From assembly GCF_002778325.1 (NCBI RefSeq), contig NZ_NESI01000006.1, positions 124,001-188,000 of the forward strand: a stretch of DNA of 64,000 nt, read 5' to 3'. This DNA is from Limnohabitans sp. B9-3 (lineage in GTDB: Bacteria; Pseudomonadota; Gammaproteobacteria; Burkholderiales; Burkholderiaceae_C). The notes below the pieces were generated by a model. The model was given only the letters and a program-made list of their open reading frames with translations. It had not been told where the DNA came from and made no database searches. The stretch's first letter is position 1. Each line of letters opens with the position of its first letter. Shown piece by piece: positions 43,884-54,268 of the stretch. Position numbers and translations under genes: made by a program.

Positions 43884-45144
43884 GAATCGCCATCACAGGG
43901 TCAAGTCGTGCGGCGCGTAGCGCTGGCGCAAAGGATGCCAACAAGCCCGTTACCGTGGCTAACAACAACGCCATGCCGAACAAACTAGGTTCAAAGCGCA
44001 TGGCGAACATGGCGGAGCCATCGGCATTGCGCTCCACATATTGCCAAAACAACAAGCCACCAAAGCCTAAAAGCGCCCCTGCCAATGCACCGCCAAAACC
44101 CAACAAGCCACCTTGCAATAAAAAGACACGCAAAATTTGTCCGCGCGTGATGCCCATGGCACGCAAGATGCCAATCTCACGCGATTTTTGCACCACAGAA
44201 ACAACCAACACACTGGCAATACCGAAGGCTACTGACAAGCCAACAAAGATGCGAATCGCCGTGTTCGCTGTGGTTTGAGCGCTGACCGCGGTGAAAAATT
44301 GCTCATTGGTTTTGATCCAACTGTCCGCCTCAACACCCGTCAATGCGGTGATGTGACGCGCCACCGTCTCTGCACTGTAGACATCACGTACCGTCACATC
44401 CAGCACGGACACCCCGCCAACCAAACCCAACAAACTTTGGGCAGATCGCAATGCAACGAGGGTGGTACGAGTATTGGCACCTTTGTTGCCCAGATCGAAA
44501 ATGCCACTGATCACTAATGTGTTCGAGTTGCCATTGGCTGCCGTGATGCGTAATTTATCGCCCACCCCCACACCTAAATCGCTGGCCAACTCAATGCCTA
44601 TCAACATATCGCCCACCGTCAAACGAGCTTGCCCATGTGCCATTTTTTCAGGAATGGGAACAATCCGAAAGTAAAGATCAGGCTCAACACCCAACACCGT
44701 GATCGCACGGTTAGCCTCCCCACGCAAGGCCAGCGCTGAACCGCTCACAGCGGGTGACACCACAGCCACCTCGGGTAAGGCTCGAATCTGTATGGCCACG
44801 CTTTGCCACTGGTCAATGCTTTTAAGTCGCTGCAGAGGGGCTTGCAAGATGTGCGCGTGCACGCCATCGTTTTGGTCTTGATAGAGCGGGCGCACAACCT
44901 CTTTGGGTGGCAACAACTGAATATGGGCTTGCCCCGTCAACACCCGCTTGACGAAATTGGCTTGCAAACCACTGAGCAAGGCAGACATGAAGACAATCAC
45001 GCCTACGCCAATGGCTACTCCGCCAACGATGAAGGCGGTTTGCACACGACCTTCACGCAAAAAACGAAATGCCACTAGCCACTCGAAAGGTAGCCAGTGA
45101 GAAATGGCGTGTGAATTTTCGGCAGAAACGGTAGCCATGTTCAT
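43876..45144 (-). CDS. ABC transporter permease (FtsX/MacB_PCD type)
   Basis: The 422-residue protein has one N-terminal helix (about residues 35-60: [23 protein letters not shown]). A periplasmic MacB-type domain of about 200 residues follows, and then three C-terminal helices including [35 protein letters not shown]. The ATG at 45144 overlaps the adaptor stop as ATGA. It is the membrane part of the MacAB-like system encoded here. Confidence 0.92.
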   Translation of the reverse strand: MNMATVSAENSHAISHWLPFEWLVAFRFLREGRVQTAFIVGGVAIGVGVIVFMSALLSGLQANFVKRVLTGQAHIQLLPPKEVVRPLYQDQNDGVHAHILQAPLQRLKSIDQWQSVAIQIRALPEVAVVSPAVSGSALALRGEANRAITVLGVEPDLYFRIVPIPEKMAHGQARLTVGDMLIGIELASDLGVGVGDKLRITAANGNSNTLVISGIFDLGNKGANTRTTLVALRSAQSLLGLVGGVSVLDVTVRDVYSAETVARHITALTGVEADSWIKTNEQFFTAVSAQTTANTAIRIFVGLSVAFGIASVLVVSVVQKSREIGILRAMGITRGQILRVFLLQGGLLGFGGALAGALLGFGGLLFWQYVERNADGSAMFAMRFEPSLFGMALLLATVTGLLASFAPALRAARLDPVMAIRG

Positions 45145-46385
45145 GACCTCGCAGGCTGTGGCACCGCGTGAACTCGGGCTTTGTCCAACACTTGCGTGGA
45201 TGTGGTCGGTATCACCCAATCGCCCGCCTTTAAACCTTGCAACACCTCACACAAGGCGGGTGTACGCAAACCCAATTGAACGGGTGTACGAATGGCACGG
45301 CCATCCACCACGCGCAACACCCAAGGTGAGGCACCAACTAAATCATGTAAGGCCTCGGTGGGCACCAACACGGCTTGGCTACGCTGACCCACTTGAATAT
45401 CAACCGACACGGTCATGTCTTGCTTCAAATACGCAGGGGCTTGAGTCACGTTCAACTTCACCTCAACCGACCCACGTTGTGCATCCACACCCGGATTGAT
45501 AAACACCAGCGATGCCTCAAACTGCTGCGTCGCATACGCATCGGCTGAAGCCAACGCAGCTTGACCCAGCTTTAAAAGATTCAGGTGCTTTTCATCCATC
45601 TGAAGCACCAACTGCGTTTCGCCTTGAGGTGACAACACCATAAGTACTTTGCCCGGTTGCACCACATCTCCGGACTCGACGCTGCGGACAATGAGGGCCC
45701 CAGAAACAGGCGCTTGAATGCGCGCATAGCGCAAGCGGGATCGGGCCAAATCAGCACCCGCTTGCGCTTGAAACAGGGCTGACTCAGCTACTGCCAAATC
45801 GCTGCCCCCTGCTCGTACTCCGCGCAGTTGTTGCTGGGCGCTGCCCAGTTGCGCACGGGCAACAGACGCTGAGCGCTTGGACTCATCCAAGGCCGCTTGA
45901 CCCAAGAAACCTTGGTCAAACAAGCTTTGTGTGCGCTGCAATGCATGCAGGGCCGCATCATGATTCGCGTGTGCTTGAAGCTCTAATTGCTCACCAACAG
46001 GCGCTTGCACTTCATGAACTTGGCGCAATTTAGCCTGGGCTTGTAAGACGGCCCACTTCGCTTGATGCAACGCGGCTTGGAGTTCTGTATTTTCGAGCTC
46101 AATCAAAGTTTGACCCGCCGCCACACTTTGGCCTTCGGCCACGGGTATTCTCAACACCGTACCCGTAATTTGCGCCCCAAGTTCAACGCGATGCGGACTT
46201 TCGACATGACCGCTTGCGACCACGGTTTGCACAAAGTCACGTTGCACCACCGCAAGCACAGGTGTTGCAGGCCCCTGCAAAACGTAACGTAGGCCCCAAA
46301 AGCCCCCAGCCAATGCAGCAACGAGCAAGAGGAACCAGCCCGCATGGCGTTGAACATAGAAGCGCAAAGTGGTGAGCGTAGGCAT
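45141..46385 (-). CDS. Periplasmic adaptor subunit (HlyD/MacA family)
   Basis: The 414-residue protein has an N-terminal anchor (WFLLLVAALAGGFWGLRYVLQG). It then has a lipoyl half-motif (ESPHRVELGAQITGTVLRIPVAEGQSVAAGQTL), a long helical hairpin, the second lipoyl half (IQAPVSGALIVRSVESGDVVQPG) and a C-terminal beta barrel. It links the inner-membrane ABC pump to an outer-membrane channel; no TolC gene is in the window. It is the first gene of the three-gene exporter operon. Confidence 0.92.
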   Translation of the reverse strand: MPTLTTLRFYVQRHAGWFLLLVAALAGGFWGLRYVLQGPATPVLAVVQRDFVQTVVASGHVESPHRVELGAQITGTVLRIPVAEGQSVAAGQTLIELENTELQAALHQAKWAVLQAQAKLRQVHEVQAPVGEQLELQAHANHDAALHALQRTQSLFDQGFLGQAALDESKRSASVARAQLGSAQQQLRGVRAGGSDLAVAESALFQAQAGADLARSRLRYARIQAPVSGALIVRSVESGDVVQPGKVLMVLSPQGETQLVLQMDEKHLNLLKLGQAALASADAYATQQFEASLVFINPGVDAQRGSVEVKLNVTQAPAYLKQDMTVSVDIQVGQRSQAVLVPTEALHDLVGASPWVLRVVDGRAIRTPVQLGLRTPALCEVLQGLKAGDWVIPTTSTQVLDKARVHAVPQPARS

Positions 46386-46480
46386 GGTGAAATCATGTTA
46401 CGACGCAGGAACCACAAAGACTGTGCCTAACGTCGTGCGATGTAGGTTCATAAGCCGTTGATCAAACCCCGCAACCCACA

Positions 46481-48073
46481 CTACCAGGCGGACACAGACC
46501 CATCGCTGCGTGGGTCTTCGCCTCCTTCAATCCAGCCCGACGGGTGCAGCACCAAAGCACCCGCGTGGCCCATGCGCTCGTCAAAGTCAGACACCACTTC
46601 GACGGGGTGACCCAAGGCTTTGAGGCCCTCCACCACATCGGCGGCGTAACGCGACTCGACTTTCAAGCTGGTGCTTTGCTCGGCCCACGTGCGCCCCAAC
46701 AACCAGCGCGGTGCTGCCACCGCCGAGCGCACGTTGTGCCCGCCCCACACGTAGCGTGAAAACACCGCCGCTTGTGTTTGCGGCTGGCCTTCGCCGCCCA
46801 TGGTGCCGTAGACCAGCAAACGGCCATCGTCCAGTTTGGCCATGGCTGGGTTGAGGGTGTGAAAGGGTTTACGCCCTGGTTCTAAGCTGCGCAGCTTGCC
46901 CGGTTGCAAGTCAAACGAACAGCCTCGGTTTTGCCACCAAAAGCCACTCTCGGGCAGCACCACACCGCTGCCAAACTCAAAGTAAATGCTCTGAATCATG
47001 CTGACCGCACGGCCTTGGTCGTCCACCACCCCCATCCACGTGGTGTCTCCATCCGAATTGGGCGCGGGCCAAGGACTGGCTTTGTCCGTGGGCACGGCAT
47101 CGGCCAAGCGTTGCACTACCTCTGGTGTGAGCAAGGTAGTCGGGTCGATCGACATGTGGGCAGGGTCGGTCACAAAACGGTCGCGCACGATGAAAGCTTG
47201 TTTGGTGGCCTCCACCAAGGCATGAATGCCGGCCACGTTGTCTGGGTTCCAGCCCTCTTGGCGAATGCGGTCATAGACACCCAAGATCAACAACGAGGCC
47301 AAGCCTTGTGTAGGTGGTGCCATGTTGTAGACGGTTGCGTCGGACAACTTCAAAGACAAAGGGGGTTTGACCACGGCGTGGTGTTTGGCCAAATCTTGCG
47401 CGGTGATGGGGCTGCCCACGGCGACCAAGTCACGGGCGATTTGCTGCGCCAACTCACCGCGGTAAAAGTCGTCTGCACCGGCTTCAGCCAAGCGTGTGAG
47501 TGTGGCTGCCAGTGCGGGGAACGCATGGCTGTCGCCATACTTCGGCACATCGCCTTGGGCATTCAAAAAGGCAGAGGCAAAGCCGGGCTGGTGTTGCAAC
47601 TCGCCGAGTTTGTTGCGCGTGTTGGCCTCTTGGCTGTGCGTGACCGGAAAGCCTTCCCGAGCATAAAAAATGGCACTCTCTAACAAGCGTGCGAACGGCA
47701 ACTTACCGCCCCAATGCGCTTGGCTGTAGGCGTAGGCAGCACCCCAACCCGAGATGGTGCCCGCCACGGTGTTGGCCGCCAAAGGGCCACGCCAAGGAAT
47801 GCTGGCCATGTCGCCATACAGCGCTGGCGTCACGCCTGCACCCGCAGCGCCACAGGCGTCAATCGACTGCATGGCTTGCCCAGGCGCATGCATGAGCCAA
47901 AAACCATCGCCACCAATGCCCGTCATGTGCGGGTACACCACCGCCAAAGTAGCGGCCACCGCAATGGTGGCTTCGATGGCATTGCCACCTTCGCGCAAGA
48001 TGTCTAAGCCTGCTTGTGAGGCCAAAGAATGGGGGGCGACCACTGCGCCTCGACGACCAAGAATGGGGTTCAT
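46481..48073 (-). CDS. Gamma-glutamyltransferase family protein
   Basis: The 530-residue protein is an Ntn-hydrolase of the GGT family. The autoprocessing and nucleophile region is GDTTWMGVVDDQGRAVSMIQS (near residue 350), and NPAMAKLDDGRLLVYGTMGGEGQPQ forms the second substrate region. The catalytic threonine lies in DTTWMG, with Trp in place of the usual His. No clear signal peptide is visible, so it may be cytoplasmic. Its ATG overlaps the GntR stop, which places it at the end of a peptide ABC transporter operon. It may split gamma-glutamyl compounds after import. Confidence 0.88.
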   Translation of the reverse strand: MNPILGRRGAVVAPHSLASQAGLDILREGGNAIEATIAVAATLAVVYPHMTGIGGDGFWLMHAPGQAMQSIDACGAAGAGVTPALYGDMASIPWRGPLAANTVAGTISGWGAAYAYSQAHWGGKLPFARLLESAIFYAREGFPVTHSQEANTRNKLGELQHQPGFASAFLNAQGDVPKYGDSHAFPALAATLTRLAEAGADDFYRGELAQQIARDLVAVGSPITAQDLAKHHAVVKPPLSLKLSDATVYNMAPPTQGLASLLILGVYDRIRQEGWNPDNVAGIHALVEATKQAFIVRDRFVTDPAHMSIDPTTLLTPEVVQRLADAVPTDKASPWPAPNSDGDTTWMGVVDDQGRAVSMIQSIYFEFGSGVVLPESGFWWQNRGCSFDLQPGKLRSLEPGRKPFHTLNPAMAKLDDGRLLVYGTMGGEGQPQTQAAVFSRYVWGGHNVRSAVAAPRWLLGRTWAEQSTSLKVESRYAADVVEGLKALGHPVEVVSDFDERMGHAGALVLHPSGWIEGGEDPRSDGSVSAW

Positions 48074-48756
48074 ACCGTGCTCCAAGAAGGGGTTACGCGC
48101 GCGGCTGCGCTGCGTGCTGATAAAAGATGGCCGCGCATTTCGCGGTAACAGGTCACCACGTCGCGCGCCAGCAAGGCTTCGACAATGACCGAGTGCTCTT
48201 CGTAAGACGCCGACATGCGCGCGATGTTGCGAAACTGCGTGCGTCTGAAGGTGGATATTTTGTGATGCAAGCCCACCACCATGTCAATTAACACGGGGTT
48301 GTGACAACCGCGAATGATCACATTGTGCAAATCGCGGTTGATCACATCGTAGGCATCGGCGTCTTCGTTCTGAATGGCGAGGCGGCTTTGGGCATGCAGT
48401 TCGGACAGGCGCTGGCGTTCGGCATCGCGCATGCGCACGGCCGCATGACGTGCGCAAGTGGCTTCTAACTCGCCGATGACTTCAAACATTTGGTCCAACT
48501 GCTCTGAGGTCATCTCCGCCACCACCGAACCTCGGTTCGGCCGGTTGGCCACCAAGCCCGTGCTGGCCAACTGCTTCAACGCTTCGCGCACCGGCGTGCG
48601 CGACACCTGAAAACGCATGGCGAGCGTGGTTTCATCCAAACGCTCGCCGGGCAAAAAAACACCCAAGGCAATGTCATCTGCCAATTTGCGAGACACCTCG
48701 TCCGCCAAGCCACCTCGGCTGCGTGCCTGCGATTTGAGTGCCGCATCCATGCTCAT
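48070..48756 (-). CDS. GntR-family (FadR subfamily) regulator
   Basis: The 228-residue regulator has a winged helix with [35 protein letters not shown] (about residues 35-70). An FCD domain follows. It is nested between the transporter ATPase, whose stop overlaps its ATG at 48756, and the gamma-glutamyltransferase gene. It probably controls this operon in response to an imported peptide-like compound. A longer frame to 48861 overlaps the ATPase and was rejected. Confidence 0.9.
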   Translation of the reverse strand: MSMDAALKSQARSRGGLADEVSRKLADDIALGVFLPGERLDETTLAMRFQVSRTPVREALKQLASTGLVANRPNRGSVVAEMTSEQLDQMFEVIGELEATCARHAAVRMRDAERQRLSELHAQSRLAIQNEDADAYDVINRDLHNVIIRGCHNPVLIDMVVGLHHKISTFRRTQFRNIARMSASYEEHSVIVEALLARDVVTCYREMRGHLLSARSAAARVTPSWSTV

Positions 48757-49730
48757 GCCACCTGCGGCACAGACACGGGGTGCCAACACGCCAGCGCCGA
48801 CGAACCTTGCCGCACCGTCGCAGGCACTTGCGCCACGCATTGCGCACTGGCTTGTGAACAACGCGCAGCAAAGCTACAGCCCGGCGGTAAATTCGACAAA
48901 TCGGGCGGCGAACCAGGTACCGCGGGCAAGGGCTTGCCTCGGTCTGCGGCACTCACGGTCGACGCCAACAAGCCTCGTGTGTAAGGGTGCTGCGGTTGGT
49001 TCACCACTTGCGCAACATTCCCCATCTCCACAATCCGACCGGCATACATCACCGCAATGCGGTCGGCCACCTCGACGGCGGCACCAATGTCGTGGGTGAC
49101 AAAAATCACCGACATACCGGTTTCTTTTTGCAGCTCACGCAAGAGCAACAAGATTTGAATCTGCACCGTGGCATCCAACGCCGTGGTGGGCTCGTCGGCC
49201 AACAAAAGCTGGGGCTTGCACACCAAGGCCAACGCAATCATGGCGCGTTGACGCATGCCGCCCGACAACTCGTGCGGATACGCATCAAAGCGTCGGCGGG
49301 CTTGCGGAATTTGCACGCGCTCCAGCATCTGCAGGGCTTGGTGGTGTGCGGTACGGTTGTCCACGCCATCGTGGGCACGAATGGTCTCCACCATTTGCTG
49401 ACCGATGGTGTAGACCGGATCGAACGCCAAGCCGGGCTCTTGAAACACCATAGAGGCCACACCGCCACGGTAATGGTCTAAGGCTCGCCCCTGCAAAGAC
49501 AGCACATCGTGCCCCGCCACCTGAATAGACCCACCCATGCGCGTGGTGCGCTCCGGGTGCAAACGCAGCAAGGTGCGCAAAGTCACACTTTTGCCCGAAC
49601 CTGATTCACCCAACAACCCCAGCACCTCCCCTTGCGCCAAGTCAAAGCTGACTTGGTTCAGCGCTTTGGCTTTGCGGTTGCCGGTGAACTCAACCGTCAA
49701 ATCTTGAATCGAAACAAGCGGCGTTGTCAT
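48753..49730 (-). CDS. Peptide ABC transporter ATPase (DppD/OppD type)
   Basis: The 325-residue ATPase has Walker A GESGSGKSVTLRTLL, signature LSGGMRQRAMIALAL and Walker [13 protein letters not shown]. The C-terminal oligopeptide-transporter domain has cysteines in PPGCSFAARCSQASAQC, which in DppD-type subunits bind an iron-sulfur cluster. It overlaps the neighbouring ATPase start by 4 bases. With the second ATPase it drives the DppBC permease. Confidence 0.93.
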   Translation of the reverse strand: MTTPLVSIQDLTVEFTGNRKAKALNQVSFDLAQGEVLGLLGESGSGKSVTLRTLLRLHPERTTRMGGSIQVAGHDVLSLQGRALDHYRGGVASMVFQEPGLAFDPVYTIGQQMVETIRAHDGVDNRTAHHQALQMLERVQIPQARRRFDAYPHELSGGMRQRAMIALALVCKPQLLLADEPTTALDATVQIQILLLLRELQKETGMSVIFVTHDIGAAVEVADRIAVMYAGRIVEMGNVAQVVNQPQHPYTRGLLASTVSAADRGKPLPAVPGSPPDLSNLPPGCSFAARCSQASAQCVAQVPATVRQGSSALACWHPVSVPQVA

Positions 49731-50794
49731 GCGATGACCTCCTCACGCACAGCATGGACATAGCCCGATGTGGCGTCGTTGATATGGCAGGCCACGATGT
49801 GCTCGGCCTGCTCGCCCACAGGCATGAGGCGCGGCGTGCTGGCAGCACACACGTCTTGCGCCAAGCTGCAACGGTCGCGAAACCGGCAGCCGCTGGGCGG
49901 GTTGATCGGGTTGGGCGGGTCGCCTGTGAGCGGTGAATGCAAGGTGCGTTGGCTCGGGTCCATGGACGGCACTGCCGACAACAAAGCCCGCGTGTAAGGG
50001 TGTGCGGCTTGGATGTAGATGCGCTCCACAGGCCCGCGCTCCACCACTTGACCGAGGTACATCACCATCACCTCATCGCTGATGTAGTGCACCACATGCA
50101 AGTCGTGCGAGATAAACAAGTACGTCAACTGCCGCTCGGCCTTGAGTTCTTGCAACAGGTTCAGCACCTGCGCCTGCACCGATTTATCCAAGGCCGCCAC
50201 GGCCTCGTCCAAGATCACCAAGCGCGGGTGAAAGGCCAAAGCCCGTGCAATGTTCACGCGTTGGCGTTGTCCACCCGACAACTCATACGGGTAACGCGAC
50301 GCAAACTGATCGGGCTCTAAGCCCACACGTGCCAACAAAGCACGCGCCTCTTGCATGGCCGTGGTTTGATCCATGCCGTGCACTTGGGGGCCATAAGCGA
50401 TGGTCTCGACAATGGTCAATCGTGGGTTGAGCGAGGCAAATGAGTCTTGAAACACCATTTGCAAATTGCGGCGAAATTCTTTCAATTCCAAGCCACCGTA
50501 CTCAGCGACGCCTTCACCATCAAACACCAAGGTGCCACTGTCTGGCGGCATCAAGCCCGCGATCAGCCGGGCCGTGGTGGACTTGCCGCAGCCCGACTCA
50601 CCCACAATGCCCAGCGTCTTGCCTTTGGCCACCGAGAAGCTGACGCCGTCGACCGCATGCACAAATTTGCGCTCACGCTCGAACAAGCCAGCACGCACGG
50701 GAAAGTGCTTTTTGAGGTCGTTCACCACCAACAAGGGTTGTGCTGGACCACCTCGGTCTTGCACCTCAAGCACGGAAGAAGCAGTGGTTGTCAT
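49727..50794 (-). CDS. Peptide ABC transporter ATPase (DppF/OppF type)
   Basis: The 355-residue ATPase has Walker A GESGCGKSTTARLIAG, Q-loop MVFQDSFASLNPR, signature LSGGQRQRVNIARAL and Walker B LVILDEAVAALD (Ala in place of the usual Pro-Thr-Ser). The oligopeptide C-terminal domain carries PPSGCRFRDRCSLAQDVC. The start overlaps the permease stop, so all five transporter genes form one coupled operon. Confidence 0.93.
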   Translation of the reverse strand: MTTTASSVLEVQDRGGPAQPLLVVNDLKKHFPVRAGLFERERKFVHAVDGVSFSVAKGKTLGIVGESGCGKSTTARLIAGLMPPDSGTLVFDGEGVAEYGGLELKEFRRNLQMVFQDSFASLNPRLTIVETIAYGPQVHGMDQTTAMQEARALLARVGLEPDQFASRYPYELSGGQRQRVNIARALAFHPRLVILDEAVAALDKSVQAQVLNLLQELKAERQLTYLFISHDLHVVHYISDEVMVMYLGQVVERGPVERIYIQAAHPYTRALLSAVPSMDPSQRTLHSPLTGDPPNPINPPSGCRFRDRCSLAQDVCAASTPRLMPVGEQAEHIVACHINDATSGYVHAVREEVIA

Positions 50795-51657
50795 CGGCGA
50801 ATGTCCATGGCAGAGCGAACCCCATCAGCCAACAAGTTGAAGGCGATGGAGGTCATGAAAATAAAGGCACCGGGCAAAGCGGCAATCCACGGGTTGTTGT
50901 AAATCGCAGAGCGCAAGGTGTTGAGCATCAAGCCCCACTCGGGCTCGGGCGGTTTCACGCCAAGCCCTAAGAACGACAAACCCGACGCCAAGATCATGCT
51001 GACGCTCAGCAAGCCGGTGGCATACACAAACACAGGGCCAAGCACATTGCCCAACACATGCACGCGAATGATGGAGAACGAACTCGCACCACTCATGCGG
51101 GCCGCTTCGATGTAATCGAGCTTGCGCACTTGGGTGGTCACACTTTCAGCCACCCGCACCACCTGCGGCACAAATACCAAGGTCAAGGCCAGCAAGCTGT
51201 TGCTCATGCCGGGGCCCAGAGCACCTGAAATGGCGACCGCCAACAGCACCGAGGGAAAGGCGTAAAACACATCAAGCACACGCATGATGACCATGTTCAC
51301 GCGGCCGCCCACATAGCCCGCAAACAGGCCAATGCTGGTGCCGATCAAAAACGCGGCGAACACGGGCACCACGCCCATCAGCAGCGACAAGCGACCGCCG
51401 TACATGAGGCGCGTCACCATGTCGCGCCCCAACTCATCGGTACCCAGCCAATGGCCAGGGCTGCCAATGGGCAACAAGCGTTTGAGCATGCTGGCTTTGA
51501 ACGGGTCAGCCGGTGCCAACCACGGTGCAAACACCGCGGCACAAATGATGAGCAAGAGCACCACCGCACTCGCCATGGCCACAGGCTCTTGGCGCAACTG
51601 GCGCGCCACCACATGCCAATAGCTGCGGTTAGGAATAGAGGTTATTGAAGGAGTCAT
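50791..51657 (-). CDS. Peptide ABC transporter permease (DppC type)
   Basis: The 288-residue permease has about six helices. The N-terminal region has GTDELGRDMVTRLMYGGRLSLLMG and the EAA loop is YIEAARMSGASSFSIIRVHVLGN. These are typical of DppC/OppC/GsiD subunits. It lies 9 bases after the DppB-type gene. Confidence 0.93.
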   Translation of the reverse strand: MTPSITSIPNRSYWHVVARQLRQEPVAMASAVVLLLIICAAVFAPWLAPADPFKASMLKRLLPIGSPGHWLGTDELGRDMVTRLMYGGRLSLLMGVVPVFAAFLIGTSIGLFAGYVGGRVNMVIMRVLDVFYAFPSVLLAVAISGALGPGMSNSLLALTLVFVPQVVRVAESVTTQVRKLDYIEAARMSGASSFSIIRVHVLGNVLGPVFVYATGLLSVSMILASGLSFLGLGVKPPEPEWGLMLNTLRSAIYNNPWIAALPGAFIFMTSIAFNLLADGVRSAMDIRR

Positions 51658-51666
51658 GTTGTTCTC

Positions 51667-52620
51667 TCAACCACGGCCCATGCGTGGGTCGATCAGCGGC
51701 TGCACGATGTCCACCAACAAATTCAACACCACAAAGAACATGCACAGCACCAGCAAGGTACCTTGCAGCAAAGGCATATCACGCTGAAAAATGGCGGTAT
51801 TCAACAAGAAGCCGGTGCCCGGCCACGCAAACACCGTCTCCACCAAGATCGAGCCGCCCATGAGGTAGCCCACTTGCAAGCCCGCAACGGCCAACACCGT
51901 CGGTGCCGTGTTTTTAGCCACATGACGAAACACCGCCATGCCGCTCAAACCTCGGGCACGCAAAGCCACCACAAACTCTTGCTCCAACATGTCCGCCACC
52001 AAGGCGCGCACGGTGCGGGTGATGATGCCCATTGGAATCACCGACAAGGTGACCGCAGGCAACACCAAGTAACGCATGTGGTCCCAGTCCCACGACCAAT
52101 CGGCGGAGCCCCCGGGGCCCGCACCCATCGCCGGAAACCAACCCAACCACGTTGAAAAAATGATCGTCAACACCAGGCCCAACCAATAGTGGGGAATGCT
52201 CACCCCCACCACAGACAAGGCCGTGGCAGCACGGTCGATGCCGCTGCCATGTTTGTATCCCGCCAGCGCTCCGAGCACACAGCCCACCAACACCCCTAGG
52301 CCAGAGGCAATGCCCGCCAGCAACAAGGTGTTGCCAACAGCGCCAAAGACTTCGGTCACCACCGAGCGCCCAGAGGCGATGGAGGTGCCCAGGTCGCCCT
52401 GCAGTGCGCGCCACAGCCAAAGGCCGTATTGCACAGGCACAGGACGGTCCAAGCCATAAGCGCTTTTGAGGGCTTCGATCACGTCGGCCGGAGCGTCAGC
52501 GGGGGCAATGGCGTTGAGCGGATCGCCCGGTGCCAAGTACACCAACATGAACGACACCACCGTGACGCTGAGTGCGATGGGTAAGGCGTACAAGAGACGC
52601 TTGAGGATATAGGTCAGCAT
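51667..52620 (-). CDS. Peptide ABC transporter permease (DppB type)
   Basis: The 317-residue permease begins MLTYILKRLLYALPIALSVTVVSFMLVYLAPGDP, the classic DppB N-terminus. The EAA-like loop is EFVVALRARGLSGMAVFRHVAKN. It starts at the base next to the binding-protein stop. With DppC it forms the pore for peptides, glutathione or opine-like solutes; the ligand is not decided. Confidence 0.94.
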   Translation of the reverse strand: MLTYILKRLLYALPIALSVTVVSFMLVYLAPGDPLNAIAPADAPADVIEALKSAYGLDRPVPVQYGLWLWRALQGDLGTSIASGRSVVTEVFGAVGNTLLLAGIASGLGVLVGCVLGALAGYKHGSGIDRAATALSVVGVSIPHYWLGLVLTIIFSTWLGWFPAMGAGPGGSADWSWDWDHMRYLVLPAVTLSVIPMGIITRTVRALVADMLEQEFVVALRARGLSGMAVFRHVAKNTAPTVLAVAGLQVGYLMGGSILVETVFAWPGTGFLLNTAIFQRDMPLLQGTLLVLCMFFVVLNLLVDIVQPLIDPRMGRG

Positions 52621-54234
52621 TTATTTCATGCGAATGGTGGTGAGGTCTTGGAACCAGTGTTGTGCTTGGACAAACTCTTGCACCTTGGGCGACATGGCGT
52701 GTGGGTTCACGTCATGCACAACCCACAGCATCAAAGACTCGTCGACCATGGTTTCGTGAATTTCAGCGAGCAGCTTGTCTTGAATCTTGGTGTCGAAATT
52801 CTTGCGGATGGTGTCAATCGCACCGTCCACTTTGGGGTTGTTGTAACCACCCCAGTTCACACCGTTGGGCGCGATGTAACGGCTGTCCACAAAGCGCGTG
52901 ATGGCATAGAACGGATCGGCGGTGACGTAGCCCAAGTTGATGGCGCTGATGCCCTTGCCAGCGTTCATCTCCGCCTTGGCACCGTTGCGCCAGTGCAGGT
53001 ACAAGTTTTCCAGCTCAACCACTTCAAACTCCAGCTGAATACCCACCTCGGCCAAGCTTTGCTGGATGAACTCATTCATGGGCAAAGACAACATTTGCCC
53101 AGTCCCACCCTGCGCGATGATGACTTTGGCTTTGAGCGGTTTGGCAGGGCTATAGCCGGCTTGCGCCATCAAAGCTTTGGCCGTTTTGACGTCGTAACCA
53201 ATCTTGAACGATGGCTTGCCAAACCACGGGCTGGTGCTGTCGAGTTGGCCTTTGGCGGGCGTAGCCAAACCATTGAGCAACTTCACAATCGCCTCACGGT
53301 CAATCGCCAAGTTGGCGGCTTTGCGCACGCGGATGTCGGTCCAGGGCGAGCCAGGTAAGGTGGAGAAGTGATACGGCCACACATGCGGCGTGACGTTCTG
53401 AACCAGCTTAAAACCCGAGCTCTTGAGTTGCGGCAGCACATCAGGCGGTGGCGTTTCAATGATGTCGACCTGGCCATTCAACAAGGCGTTGGCGCGGGTC
53501 ATGGCGTCTGGGATGGGCATCAAGATGATGCGATCGGTCTTGGCCATGCGGGTTTTGTCCCAATAGGCCACGTTCTTGACCAACTCCGCGCGCTCGCGTG
53601 GCACCAACTTATCGAGCTTGAAGGGGCCTGTGCCGGAAGGTTGACTGGCCAACTTGCTCCAATCACGCCCCAGCTTTTCCCACTGCGCTGGGCTCGAAAT
53701 CAAGAACCAAGGCAGTTGGTACGGAAAGAGCGCATCCACATCTTTGGTGGTGATCTCCACGGTGTACTCATCCACCACGCGGTACGACGCAATCGACGGA
53801 ATACGGGGGCGTACTTGGGCACTTTGCTTGGCGTCAAATTGGGGCGACTTGTCGGCCAGGACTTTGTCTAAGTTCCACACCACGGCGTCAGCTTTGAGCT
53901 CGGAACCATCGTGGAACTTCACACCTTTACGGAGGGTGAACAGCCATTTCTTGTTGTCTTTGGCATCGACCTTCCAAGCACTGGCCAAGCCAGGCACCAA
54001 CTTGCCAGGACGGGTGCCGATGTTGGCCTCCCACGCGACGAGTGGGTCATACAAGGTGTGGCCCGTGAATTGGTAAGCACCGGCACCACGATCTGGCTGC
54101 CCCGTGGTCAGCGGAATGTCGGCCATGGAGATGCCGTAACGCGCCACAGTCTCTGCATGCAAACCGGTGTGCAGAAGCAGGGCCATGGGTAAAGCGACCA
54201 GCCATCGAGGAAGTTGCTTGTGAACAGATTGCAT
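52621..54234 (-). CDS. Peptide-type ABC substrate-binding protein (DppA/OppA family)
   Basis: The 537-residue protein has a signal peptide (LPRWLVALPMALLLHTGLHA) and the SBP_bac_5 fold. Signatures are FTLRKGVKFHDGSELKADAVVWNLDKV, the PSGTGPFKLD region and AQAGYSPAKPLKAKVI. The ATG at 54234 has a GGAG site 7 bases upstream; a TTG at 54246 was rejected. As the first gene of the operon it lies next to a palindrome-rich control region. A nearby gamma-glutamyltransferase hints at gamma-glutamyl peptides, but this is inference. Confidence 0.93.
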   Translation of the reverse strand: MQSVHKQLPRWLVALPMALLLHTGLHAETVARYGISMADIPLTTGQPDRGAGAYQFTGHTLYDPLVAWEANIGTRPGKLVPGLASAWKVDAKDNKKWLFTLRKGVKFHDGSELKADAVVWNLDKVLADKSPQFDAKQSAQVRPRIPSIASYRVVDEYTVEITTKDVDALFPYQLPWFLISSPAQWEKLGRDWSKLASQPSGTGPFKLDKLVPRERAELVKNVAYWDKTRMAKTDRIILMPIPDAMTRANALLNGQVDIIETPPPDVLPQLKSSGFKLVQNVTPHVWPYHFSTLPGSPWTDIRVRKAANLAIDREAIVKLLNGLATPAKGQLDSTSPWFGKPSFKIGYDVKTAKALMAQAGYSPAKPLKAKVIIAQGGTGQMLSLPMNEFIQQSLAEVGIQLEFEVVELENLYLHWRNGAKAEMNAGKGISAINLGYVTADPFYAITRFVDSRYIAPNGVNWGGYNNPKVDGAIDTIRKNFDTKIQDKLLAEIHETMVDESLMLWVVHDVNPHAMSPKVQEFVQAQHWFQDLTTIRMK

Positions 54235-54268
54235 GAAGGGCTCCAATGTGAAAAGAACACTTCATGGA

